20,233 nt of DNA from the NCBI GenBank assembly GCA_964625275.1, contig CAZVBH010000037.1, forward strand, positions 1 to 20,233, read 5' to 3'. Under the pieces are notes generated by a model. That model had not been told where the DNA came from, made no database searches, and was given only the letters and a program-made list of their open reading frames with translations. The stretch comes from UBA3775 sp964625275. GTDB taxonomy: Bacteria > Bacillota > Clostridia > Lachnospirales > Lachnospiraceae. Shown here piece by piece: positions 1 through 7,244 of this stretch (position 1 is the stretch's first letter; each line of letters begins with the position of its first letter). Made by a program: the position numbers and the translations under genes.

Positions 1-1205
1 GCTTCAGGGTTAGTGAAGTCAACTATAGCCATTCCCGGCTGCCACATATCCCACTGCCATACATCGCCATTCTTACGTTTGATGAAGTAGCCACCTTCAA
101 CGCCCTCATCAAAGAGCTTGGATTCCTGACCGATATAGGAATTAATCCAGCAGCAAATCTTAAGTCCTTTAGCCTTAAGTCTCTTGAGCATTCCAACAGG
201 ATCAGGGAATACTCTCTTGTCCCATTCAAAATCACACCATGAAAAATCCTTCATCCAGAAGCAGTCAAAATGGAATACCTGAAGTGGAATATCATGGTCA
301 AACATTCCATCTACAAATTTATTTACTGTCTCCTCATCATAATTTGTTGTAAATGAGGTTGAAAGCCAAAGTCCGAAGGTCCAAGGTGCAGGAAGGCCAG
401 GCTTACCGGTAATGTCTGTATAACGGGTAAGTACTTCCTTCATTGATGGTCCGTTTATGATAAAGTAATCAAGGCTTTCTCCCGGAACTGAGAACTGAAC
501 TCTTGTTACCATTTCAGTTCCAATTTCAAGCTCAACCTTATCTGTCTGATTAATGAAAACACCATAGCCCTTGTCTGAGATATAGAATGGAATATTTTTA
601 TAGGACATCTCTGTAGAAGTACCACCGTCCTCATTCCAAATCTGAATACTCTGACCATTCTTCACAAAAGGAGTGAATCTTTCACCTGTTCCGTAGATGT
701 GCTCATCTACACCTGTGGAAAGCATCTGACGCATATATGTATCTTTTTCAGAGCCATCATCATAAGGAAGTCCCTGCCAGTCTGTCTTTATATATGCCAT
801 ATCACGTCCTGTACTTGAGGTAAGCTTCTCCCCGTCGCGGTAGTAGGTCATTGCTGCAGTATGCTTATTGATGACAAGTGATAATCCGCCACTTACGATT
901 GTGATATTATCATCATCCTCTTTTGCATCGATTAATGCCTGTTCATTGATATTGATATCAAAGGATGGAGTTCTCTTAAGAACGCCTCTGTAATGCTCTA
1001 CCTTTACTCTGATTACCTCAGGCATAGGTGTTGTAATTGTGATTGTGAGATTTACACCACCAAGTGTATCTCCTCGATGAGTGATGTGCTGAGTAGGTGC
1101 ACATAAAACTACTTTATTTTTTTCCAAATGCGTGAAATAAATTTCTGCAGGTGCAAAACAGGCAGTACCCTGTTTGAACAGCCAGCAACCATTACTAAAT
1201 TTCAT
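1..1205 (-). CDS. yicI: Alpha-xylosidase, GH31 family, YicI type (3' end outside window)
   Basis: This is the N-terminal 401 residues of a glycoside hydrolase that would release alpha-linked xylose from xyloglucan-type oligosaccharides such as isoprimeverose. ATG at 1205-1203 follows GGAGG (1215-1211) by 5 nt, so the start is well supported. Residues 1-270 resemble the N-terminal beta-sandwich of YicI. The (beta/alpha)8 barrel begins around residue 270, with WTFGLWLSTSFTTNYDE, VFHFDCFWMKDF and WQWDMWQPG closely matching E. coli YicI as I recall it. Trp8 and the Asp314-Cys315 pair match the YicI residues Trp8 and Asp306-Cys307 that shape the xylose pocket. The nucleophile motif (KTDFGE in E. 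coli) should fall about 20 residues beyond the window, so catalysis cannot be checked. There is no signal peptide, which suggests a cytoplasmic enzyme acting on imported oligosaccharides. It has its own promoter. Confidence 0.88.
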   Translation of the reverse strand, partial: MKFSNGCWLFKQGTACFAPAEIYFTHLEKNKVVLCAPTQHITHRGDTLGGVNLTITITTPMPEVIRVKVEHYRGVLKRTPSFDININEQALIDAKEDDDNITIVSGGLSLVINKHTAAMTYYRDGEKLTSSTGRDMAYIKTDWQGLPYDDGSEKDTYMRQMLSTGVDEHIYGTGERFTPFVKNGQSIQIWNEDGGTSTEMSYKNIPFYISDKGYGVFINQTDKVELEIGTEMVTRVQFSVPGESLDYFIINGPSMKEVLTRYTDITGKPGLPAPWTFGLWLSTSFTTNYDEETVNKFVDGMFDHDIPLQVFHFDCFWMKDFSWCDFEWDKRVFPDPVGMLKRLKAKGLKICCWINSYIGQESKLFDEGVEGGYFIKRKNGDVWQWDMWQPGMAIVDFTNPE

Positions 1206-1303
1206 AAGTACCTCCAAAAAAGTATTTATTTGCCATGCAATACAAACAACTATGTAATCACAGCTTATCATTCCCTAGGTCAGAATACAGACCATACTAA
1301 TTC

Positions 1304-1332
1304 ATTATACATGTATCTGCTTTCACTTTCAA
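1304..1332 (-). promoter_or_regulatory. Sigma-A-type promoter for the GH31 gene
   Basis: On the minus strand TTGAAA (1332-1327) and TATAAT (1309-1304) are separated by exactly 17 bp. The predicted start near 1297 gives a 5' UTR of about 90 nt before the GH31 ATG. This is the only strong promoter-like pair in the 249-nt gap between mutS and the GH31 gene, so the glycosidase probably has its own transcript. Confidence 0.72.
1318..1332 (-). promoter_or_regulatory. cre-like (CcpA) site overlapping the -35 box
   Basis: The minus-strand 15-mer TTGAAAGTGAAAGCA matches the degenerate cre consensus WTGNAANCGNWNNCW at every fixed position except one (T instead of C at position 8). It covers the -35 box and most of the spacer of the GH31 promoter, a position where CcpA binding would repress. 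The right half is less palindromic than strong cre sites, so this is tentative. Confidence 0.4.
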
Positions 1333-1381
1333 CGAAAATTTACAAACTTTTCATTGTATTTCTTAACATTTTTACTAAATT

Positions 1382-1410
1382 TAACCTTATCTGAAGTAGC
1401 TTTAAGGTTA
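1382..1410. repeat. 8-bp inverted repeat beside repeat copy A
   Basis: TAACCTTA (1382-1389) and TAAGGTTA (1403-1410) are perfect inverted arms around a 13-nt loop. The right arm lies inside the 57-bp element; the left arm lies outside it and has no counterpart at copy B. A transcript could fold this arm instead of, or together with, the element's own hairpin. Confidence 0.6.
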
Positions 1411-1450
1411 TGAGCAAGTAGCGAAGCGGACCTGGAATATCCGCTTTGAT
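1394..1450 (+). repeat. 57-bp intergenic repeat, copy A
   Basis: The segment matches the minus strand of 16373-16429 at 51 of 57 positions without gaps. A 27-nt block at 1400-1426 is identical in both copies and includes GAGCAAGTAGCGAAG. It is followed by a hairpin AAGCGGA (1425-1431) / TCCGCTT (1440-1446). In this copy all seven pairs form, and TTTGATTTTTCT follows on the plus strand, which gives it a weak terminator look toward the 3' end of mutS. Read in this sense, the element is antisense to mutS and starts inside the gap between mutS and the GH31 gene. I do not recognise a named family. Confidence 0.8.
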
Positions 1451-1454
1451 TTTT

Positions 1455-4112
1455 CTACGACAATTCCCTGTCTTTTATTTCCTTTTGGAGCTTATATAAA
1501 AGATTTAAGGCTTCTAATGGAGTGGTATTTGCAAGGTCAAGACCGGCAATTCTGTCAGTTATAACCTTATAAGCTGAACCAAGAAGACTGTTATCAAAAA
1601 GACTTATTTGTGAATACTCTTCCTTTTTCTTTGTGGAAGAAGGAAGTTTAGCCTCTTTACCTTTTATGTTTGTTGGCAGTTCTTTTGTCAGTGACGCCTG
1701 CTGAAGCTCATCGCAAATCTCGCGAGCTCTTGAAAGTACATCATCCGGTACTCCTGCCAGTCTGGCAACCTGAATACCATAGCTCTTATCAGCTCCACCT
1801 CTTATTATTTTTCGAAGGAATACAATATCTTCACCCTGCTCTTTTACTGCTATGCAGTAATTAACAACTCCTGCAAGCTTTCCTTCGAGCTCAGTAAGCT
1901 CATGATAATGCGTAGCAAATAAGGTCTTCGAGCCAAGATGTCTGTTGCCCGCAATATGTTCTATAACAGCCCAGGCAATTGAAAGTCCATCGTAGGTAGA
2001 GGTTCCACGTCCTATCTCATCAAGCACCAAAAGACTCTTAGGCGTTGCATTTTTTAAGATATTTGCCACCTCAGCCATCTCAACCATAAAGGTGGACTGG
2101 CCGCTGGCCAAATCATCTGACGCTCCTACCCTGGTAAAGATTCTGTCACATACACCTATTGTTGCCTTTTCTGCAGGTACGAAGGAGCCTATTTGTGCCA
2201 TAAGGGTGATTAGTGCCGTCTGACGCATATATGTGGATTTTCCAGCCATATTAGGTCCGGTAATTACAGCTATTTTATTATCCTTCATGTCGAGGTGGGT
2301 ATCATTTGCAATGAACATTGTATTTTGGATGCTCTCAACTACAGGATGACGTCCGTTTTTAATATTTATCACACCTGAATCATTAACCGTCGGACAAACA
2401 TAATTATTGCGTTCAGCAACATAGGCAAGTGACATAAAGCTGTCAATTCCTGCTACAGCCTTTGCGGTCTTTTGAATTCTGTCTACCTCTCCTGCAATTT
2501 TATCTCTAACCTCAGCGAAAAGTGCAAATTCCAGGCTATTTAGCTTATCCTCGGCATTTAGAATTGTATCCTCCAGCTCTTTTAATTCGGCTGTCGTATA
2601 TCTTTCTGCATTTGCAAGTGTCTGCTTTCTAATCCAATCTGCAGGAACAAGCTCAGCATAAGAATTGGTAACCTCAAAATAATAACCGAATACTCTATTG
2701 AATTTTATCCTAAGATTCTTAATTCCTGTTGCTTCACGCTGCTTAGCTTCCAGCTCAGTCAGCCAAAGCTTACCATCAGTTTTTGCTTTTCTAAGCCTGT
2801 CAACCTCTTCATTGTAGCCGGTGCGGATTATTCCACCTTCCTTTACTGAAATCGGTGCTTCCGGTTCAATTGCAGCTTCAATTATCTCGCACAAATCTTC
2901 AAGAGTATCAAGGTCGGCTAAAATTGCCTTTGCCAAGAAACATTCAAAGCCGTCCAATAATAGCTTAATGTGTGGAAGCATAGAAAGAGAAGCCTTAAAT
3001 GCGATTAAATCTCTTGCTCCGGCACTCTGATAGGTAATCCTTCCCATCAGTCTTTCAAGGTCATAAATCGAGTCAAGATATTCCCTGATTTCTTCCCTGG
3101 TGATGACATTTTTGTTAATCTCACAAATTAGTTCCTGTCTTTTTTTAATTTCATCAATATCAATGAGTGGCTGTTCAATAAAAAGTCTTAACTGTCTCGC
3201 TCCCATTGCTGTTTTAGTTTTGTCCAGAACCCAAAGAAGTGAGCCTCTTTTGGTCTTGTCTCTCATTGTTTCGGTAAGCTCAAGATTTCTTCTTGTTGCA
3301 CTGTCAACAATCATATACTTTCCGGTTCTGTATACCTTCAAATCAGCTATATGTGACAAATTAGTTTTAAGTGTTTCCTGAAGAAAAATAAGAGAGGTTC
3401 CTGCTGCACCTGCTGCCGCAGCCATATCAGTAAGCCCTAGTCCTCCAATGCTTTGAACGTGAAAATGCTCACATAATACGCGACTTGCGTTATCAGTATC
3501 GATAAGCCTGTCCTCTAAAATGCTTACGGCGACATTAATTCTTGCCTTTAATTCATCAAAATCAATTCCACTCATAAGTAATGCTGAGTTGCAGATTATT
3601 TCAGATGGAACAAATTTATTTATCTCGTCTGTCAGTTCTCTGATTGACTCTACCTGAGTAGTGTAAAAATCGCCTGTTGTAACATCAACCGTTGCTACAC
3701 CAAATTCTTCCTGGTCCCAAATTATACACATAAGATAATTATTCTTTGTTTCATCCAGGCTAAGTGTTGAAGTATTGGTTCCGGGTGTAACTATTCTTAC
3801 AATTTCTCGCTTTACAATTCCCTTTGCAAGCTTTGGATCTTCTACCTGCTCACATATGGCAACCTTGTAGCCTTTGTTTACAAGCTTTGAAATATAAGTT
3901 TCTGCAGCATGATAAGGAACGCCACACATTGGTGCTTTTTCTTCCATACCGCAATTTTTACCGGTAAGAGTTAATTCGAGTTCTTTTGAGGCAAGCAATG
4001 CATCCTCAAAAAACATCTCATAAAAGTCTCCGAGTCTGTAAAAAAGTATACAGTCAGAAACACTATTTTTAGTTTCCAGATAATGTACCATCATCGGTGT
4101 CATCTCTGCCAT
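1455..4112 (-). CDS. mutS: DNA mismatch repair protein MutS
   Basis: This 885-residue MutS recognises mispairs and small loops in newly replicated DNA and starts repair through its ATPase. Domain I carries the mismatch-contacting Phe-x-Glu motif (Phe30, Glu32 in GDFYEMF). The ATPase domain has Walker A GPNMAGKST (619-627), SDDLASGQSTFMVEMAE (about 665-681), Walker B with DEIGRGTSTYDG (698-709) and THYHELTE (about 734-741). Length is typical of bacterial MutS1. ATG at 4112 is preceded by AAGGGGAT. It lies 21 nt downstream of rnhA and is probably co-transcribed with it. mutL, often next in clostridia, does not follow: the next gene is a glycosidase behind its own promoter. The stop codon is TAG, and the 57-bp repeat begins 4 nt past it. 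Confidence 0.98.
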   Translation of the reverse strand: MAEMTPMMVHYLETKNSVSDCILFYRLGDFYEMFFEDALLASKELELTLTGKNCGMEEKAPMCGVPYHAAETYISKLVNKGYKVAICEQVEDPKLAKGIVKREIVRIVTPGTNTSTLSLDETKNNYLMCIIWDQEEFGVATVDVTTGDFYTTQVESIRELTDEINKFVPSEIICNSALLMSGIDFDELKARINVAVSILEDRLIDTDNASRVLCEHFHVQSIGGLGLTDMAAAAGAAGTSLIFLQETLKTNLSHIADLKVYRTGKYMIVDSATRRNLELTETMRDKTKRGSLLWVLDKTKTAMGARQLRLFIEQPLIDIDEIKKRQELICEINKNVITREEIREYLDSIYDLERLMGRITYQSAGARDLIAFKASLSMLPHIKLLLDGFECFLAKAILADLDTLEDLCEIIEAAIEPEAPISVKEGGIIRTGYNEEVDRLRKAKTDGKLWLTELEAKQREATGIKNLRIKFNRVFGYYFEVTNSYAELVPADWIRKQTLANAERYTTAELKELEDTILNAEDKLNSLEFALFAEVRDKIAGEVDRIQKTAKAVAGIDSFMSLAYVAERNNYVCPTVNDSGVINIKNGRHPVVESIQNTMFIANDTHLDMKDNKIAVITGPNMAGKSTYMRQTALITLMAQIGSFVPAEKATIGVCDRIFTRVGASDDLASGQSTFMVEMAEVANILKNATPKSLLVLDEIGRGTSTYDGLSIAWAVIEHIAGNRHLGSKTLFATHYHELTELEGKLAGVVNYCIAVKEQGEDIVFLRKIIRGGADKSYGIQVARLAGVPDDVLSRAREICDELQQASLTKELPTNIKGKEAKLPSSTKKKEEYSQISLFDNSLLGSAYKVITDRIAGLDLANTTPLEALNLLYKLQKEIKDRELS

Positions 4113-4133
4113 TAATTTATCCCCTTTTGTTTA

Positions 4134-4613
4134 CTAGCCTTGGCTAAGGCCTTCATCTATTATCAGATTTTTACCATCTGCAGCCGTCGTTGCAAGCAAA
4201 TCGCAGCGTTCATTTTGTGGATGACCTGCATGACCTTTCACCCATTCAAATCGAATGGTATGATTAGCTGCAAGCTTATCCAGCCTTTGCCATAAATCAA
4301 TATTCAAAAGTGGTCCACCTGAGCGCTTCCAGCCCTTTTTCTTCCAGCCTTCAAGCCAGCCTTTGTTAAAAGCATTCACAACATACTGACTGTCGGTATA
4401 GACAGTAATATCGCATGGCTTTGTAAGATGTTCAAGTGCAGTAATTACACCAAGAAGCTCCATACGATTGTTCGTTGTTTTAACATAGCCCTGAGAATAT
4501 TCTCTTATGTGCTTTTTCCCATTTACGTCTACAAATTCTATGATGGCGCCATAGCCTCCCGGGCCATTGGGGTTTCCCCTGGCTGCTCCGTCTGTATATA
4601 TATCTACGTGCAT
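4134..4613 (-). CDS. rnhA: Ribonuclease HI
   Basis: This 159-residue protein should cleave the RNA strand of RNA-DNA hybrids, such as R-loops and Okazaki primers. The catalytic acidic set is visible: Asp8 in IYTDGAARGNP, Glu52 in NNRMELLG, Asp74 in VYTDSQYV and Asp138 in NERCD, with His128 in WVKGHAGHP. A lysine- and tryptophan-rich stretch at 85-97 (GWLEGWKKKGWKR) fits the basic protrusion of E. coli-type RNase HI, which helps bind hybrids. ATG follows GGAGG (in ACGGAGGCAGTT). It sits 21 nt before mutS, and 163 nt of AT-rich DNA separate it from the upstream MutS-like gene, so a promoter may lie there, though I see only weak -35/-10 candidates. A separate RNase HII is encoded at 14288-13533. 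Confidence 0.96.
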   Translation of the reverse strand: MHVDIYTDGAARGNPNGPGGYGAIIEFVDVNGKKHIREYSQGYVKTTNNRMELLGVITALEHLTKPCDITVYTDSQYVVNAFNKGWLEGWKKKGWKRSGGPLLNIDLWQRLDKLAANHTIRFEWVKGHAGHPQNERCDLLATTAADGKNLIIDEGLSQG

Positions 4614-4643
4614 AACTGCCTCCGTTAATATTTATCTAAATTT

Positions 4644-4682
4644 GTTACAATTATTTCTTTCACAAGTAAGTTGCAATTATTT
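4644..4682 (-). repeat. 13-bp direct repeat upstream of rnhA
   Basis: On the minus strand AAATAATTGCAAC (4682-4670) and AAATAATTGTAAC (4656-4644) differ at one base and are offset by 26 bp, about two and a half helical turns. They lie in the 163-nt AT-rich spacer between the MutS-like gene and rnhA. They could be paired regulator sites or chance in AT-rich DNA. Confidence 0.35.
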
Positions 4683-4776
4683 TGCTTTATAAATTTGTTT
4701 TAATTCTATTTTTTACAAACTTCTCAGTTATCATTTACCTCAAGTCTGAAAAATCAGTATTATAATATTATCTTTT

Positions 4777-6441
4777 TTATTTGTTTACTGCTTCATAGCT
4801 TTTTTCAACTATTTCCTTTGGATAACCATATCTTTCCAGCAGCTTGATTGCATTACGATTATAAGAGGTTCCTTTGTAAATCTTATAATCGAAAATATTT
4901 CTTTCATTGTCAATATTATCAATTTCTTCAGTGAAATAATAACAGTCATAAATATTTTTAAGTTCTTGGGTCAATTCTATATCATGAGTGGCTGCAATTA
5001 CAATTACATTTCTGCTTTCAAGATAACGCAAAATCTCAGTAGAAGCTGCCACTCTCTCCAAGGTGTTAGTTCCACGAAGAATTTCATCAACCAAAACCAC
5101 CATAGGAATATCTTTAGAGCTATAGTCCAGTATCTCCTTTATGCGTTTAATTTCAGCTAAATAAAAGCTGTCACCACAGGCAATATCGTCAGTAATTGTC
5201 ATTGATGATCTTATTTCAAATAATCCGGCTCTGTATTCCCTACAAAATGCAAAGCCAAGAGTCTCGGCAAAAATCATATTAATGCCTATCATTCTCAGAT
5301 AAGTTGATTTTCCGGATGCATTCGAGCCTGTTATTAAAATTGGTCTTTCTGTAATGCAATCGTTTTCAACTGAATTTGCCAACAAAGGATGAGACATTCC
5401 TTTCATGCTAAGCCTTGTCATGGCTTTGTCCGAATTGTCCTCAATGATTGCCTGACAAAAGCTCTGACTAAAGCGGCTTATTCCAATACTTATTATTGCA
5501 AGTTCAATTTCTCCGGTCAGAACATAAAGCTCATTCAGTTCTTCTTCATGGCCTTTCAGACACTTTACTGACATATTGAATTTAATAAGGTCTATGTGTG
5601 TAAGAAACTTGATATAATCCATAAATATTTCTACTATTGAGGCTACAACACTTTTCGGTGAAAGCAGCCAGGACATTTTGTTGACGGAATCGAATTTTTT
5701 AAGTAAAATCCCTATTTTTCCAAAAATATCATTCAATTCTTCTGAATTAATATCAATATTTATAACCTCAGGGAGAGCATTTAGCCACGAGATTAAGGAT
5801 GTAACAGCCCCATCATATTCAGCAATTACACCTTTTCTTTTTATATATGTCACACAGTTAAAGCAGGCAATTATGAAAACTGCAGGCAGACCGAATTTAG
5901 GAATTATAAACATAGAAAGGACAGAAATTATAAAAAGTGCCAGACAGATAATATGAAAAGCTGTACTGTCAACAGGCGCACTTTTTAAATTGTTCATGCA
6001 CTCATAGGTAGTGATTTTTTCATGTTTTTCTATTGAAGAAAGTCGGTATCTCAGCTTGGCAATACCTTCATCATCTGATTTTTCTGAAATCTGAGTAAAA
6101 AGCCTTTGTCTTTTATTTATTGTTTTTACATCCTTAGAAATGTTTCTAAGCGAGAAATAAAAATATTCCTCGCCTATTGAAGATATACTTTGGTCAAGAT
6201 GCTCAAATATTTCATTCATGTTCATGTCATTAATAAGACCGCTATCTATATTCTGACCAAATACGGCAGCTGCTTCTTCAAGCTTTTGTAAATGCTCATG
6301 AGTAAGCTTATTGGCATCAGGCTTTCCAAAATTTAATTTTAATTGTTCAAGTCTAGCTTTTTCCTGCTTTTTTCTATAGCTTATGGAATAAATGCATAGG
6401 GCAAGAATCAGAGCAAGAAAAATCCAAAGATAAGCCTCCAT
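4777..6441 (-). CDS. Membrane-anchored MutS-family ATPase
   Basis: This 554-residue protein has the C-terminal MutS ATPase but not the mismatch-binding N-terminal domains. Residues about 4-22 form one membrane segment, and two more hydrophobic segments lie at about 160-180 and 184-200. The ATPase shows Walker A GSNASGKST (372-380), a signature-like DDIACGDSFYLAEIKR (about 418-433), Walker B ending in DEILRGTNT (452-460) and ATHDIEL (about 484-490). A MutS-like core helical region probably covers 210-345. Proteins of this layout occur in Firmicutes as MutS-related proteins of unknown role; classical mismatch recognition is unlikely because domain I and its Phe-x-Glu motif are absent. ATG follows GGAGG by 4 nt and lies 11 nt after the SH3 gene, suggesting co-transcription. 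The family call is secure; the function is unknown. Confidence 0.9.
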   Translation of the reverse strand: MEAYLWIFLALILALCIYSISYRKKQEKARLEQLKLNFGKPDANKLTHEHLQKLEEAAAVFGQNIDSGLINDMNMNEIFEHLDQSISSIGEEYFYFSLRNISKDVKTINKRQRLFTQISEKSDDEGIAKLRYRLSSIEKHEKITTYECMNNLKSAPVDSTAFHIICLALFIISVLSMFIIPKFGLPAVFIIACFNCVTYIKRKGVIAEYDGAVTSLISWLNALPEVINIDINSEELNDIFGKIGILLKKFDSVNKMSWLLSPKSVVASIVEIFMDYIKFLTHIDLIKFNMSVKCLKGHEEELNELYVLTGEIELAIISIGISRFSQSFCQAIIEDNSDKAMTRLSMKGMSHPLLANSVENDCITERPILITGSNASGKSTYLRMIGINMIFAETLGFAFCREYRAGLFEIRSSMTITDDIACGDSFYLAEIKRIKEILDYSSKDIPMVVLVDEILRGTNTLERVAASTEILRYLESRNVIVIAATHDIELTQELKNIYDCYYFTEEIDNIDNERNIFDYKIYKGTSYNRNAIKLLERYGYPKEIVEKSYEAVNK

Positions 6442-6452
6442 TTTTCCTCCGG

Positions 6453-7169
6453 TTACTGATTAATCTCAGTATATTTCTTTACGACATAGCCGGTCTGACC
6501 ATTGTACTCAACTTCCATCCAGTTTTTAACATCAGGATCAGTGCTTTCGACAAGTTCAGTAACTACATTAACCTTAAGGCCTTCATCTAGCTTCGTAATT
6601 ATGTTATCCTCAGTCTGCTTTGAAGGTGTAGTTCTAAAATAGAGTGTACCTAGAAGTGTGGCGGTTTTAGCCTCATCTGAATCAGCTTCAATTTTGGTCC
6701 AGGTTACATCATCACCGGATTCACTCGTCAAAGCATCATCATTATCGTCCTGATTGTCTGAAGATGCATCTGCGTCTGAACCATCACTTCCTGATTCATT
6801 ATCTGTATCATTATCCGTATTGTCACTATCATCTGATGAAGAAGCCTCTTCAGTAGGAAATGGTGTGGGCTCAGTAAAAGTACCATTAACATAAGCTGTA
6901 TAACCGCCTACGGCTCTGGAGGCTGCGATTACACTTTGAGTGTCTTCCTCCGGAGTTACTGTAGGTTCCTCAGTTGGAGAAGTCGTAGCAGTAACATCAG
7001 TAGGAATATTTTCAATTTCAGCCTGAACGGTAGATTTTGTATGTTCATAAGCGGAGCTGGCATCCTGATAAGCTGATGTGCTCCTCGATGGTATTACACT
7101 TATTATAATAATTAATCCAACTACAATTACCGCTTCAAGGGCTATTAATCTGTTCATAGTTTTGTTCAT
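6453..7169 (-). CDS. Membrane-anchored SH3-like domain protein with acidic linker
   Basis: This 238-residue protein has one N-terminal hydrophobic segment (about 9-27) with no lipobox, so it is probably a signal anchor with the rest outside the membrane. Residues about 55-155 are low-complexity, rich in Thr, Pro and Glu at first and then in Asp, Ser and Asn (for example DDSDNTDNDTDNESGSDGSD), and are probably disordered. Residues about 165-235 look like a bacterial SH3 (SH3b) domain, with LYFRTTPS near its start and GYVVKKYTE at its end. Such domains often bind peptidoglycan peptides, so a wall-associated role is a reasonable inference. ATG at 7169 follows GGAGGA. It lies between spoIVA (75 nt upstream) and the MutS-like ATPase (11 nt downstream). 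No enzyme domain is visible. Confidence 0.82.
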   Translation of the reverse strand: MNKTMNRLIALEAVIVVGLIIIISVIPSRSTSAYQDASSAYEHTKSTVQAEIENIPTDVTATTSPTEEPTVTPEEDTQSVIAASRAVGGYTAYVNGTFTEPTPFPTEEASSSDDSDNTDNDTDNESGSDGSDADASSDNQDDNDDALTSESGDDVTWTKIEADSDEAKTATLLGTLYFRTTPSKQTEDNIITKLDEGLKVNVVTELVESTDPDVKNWMEVEYNGQTGYVVKKYTEINQ

Positions 7170-7210
7170 ACCCTTCTCCTCCTTAATGTTTACTGCATAA
7201 TTACTAATCT

Positions 7211-7234
7211 TTTGTACACAAGCTTTAGTACAAA
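7211..7234. repeat. 7-bp inverted repeat between spoIVA and the SH3 gene
   Basis: TTTGTAC (7211-7217) and GTACAAA (7228-7234) form perfect arms around 10 nt, in the 75-nt gap after spoIVA. No T-run follows on the minus strand, so it does not look like a terminator. It may be an operator or an mRNA hairpin. Confidence 0.4.
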
Positions 7235-7244
7235 TGAAACCTGC

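Noticed and set aside
23..235. 70-codon minus-strand frame near the left edge
   Set aside because: It overlaps the GH31 coding region in another frame, and the GH31 frame matches YicI throughout.
1128..1394. Plus-strand 88-codon open frame in the mutS-GH31 gap
   Set aside because: It starts inside the GH31 coding region on the other strand, has no ribosome binding site, covers the GH31 promoter, and its product is a composition-driven hydrophobic string without a known motif.
1425..1446. mutS terminator in the repeat hairpin
   Set aside because: In the mutS direction the 3' side reads CGCTACTTGC with no T-run. The T-rich side faces the other strand, so it cannot be a standard mutS terminator.
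4750..4776. Terminator after the MutS-like gene (CTGA-TTTT-TCAG)
   Set aside because: The stem is only 4 bp and no T-run follows.
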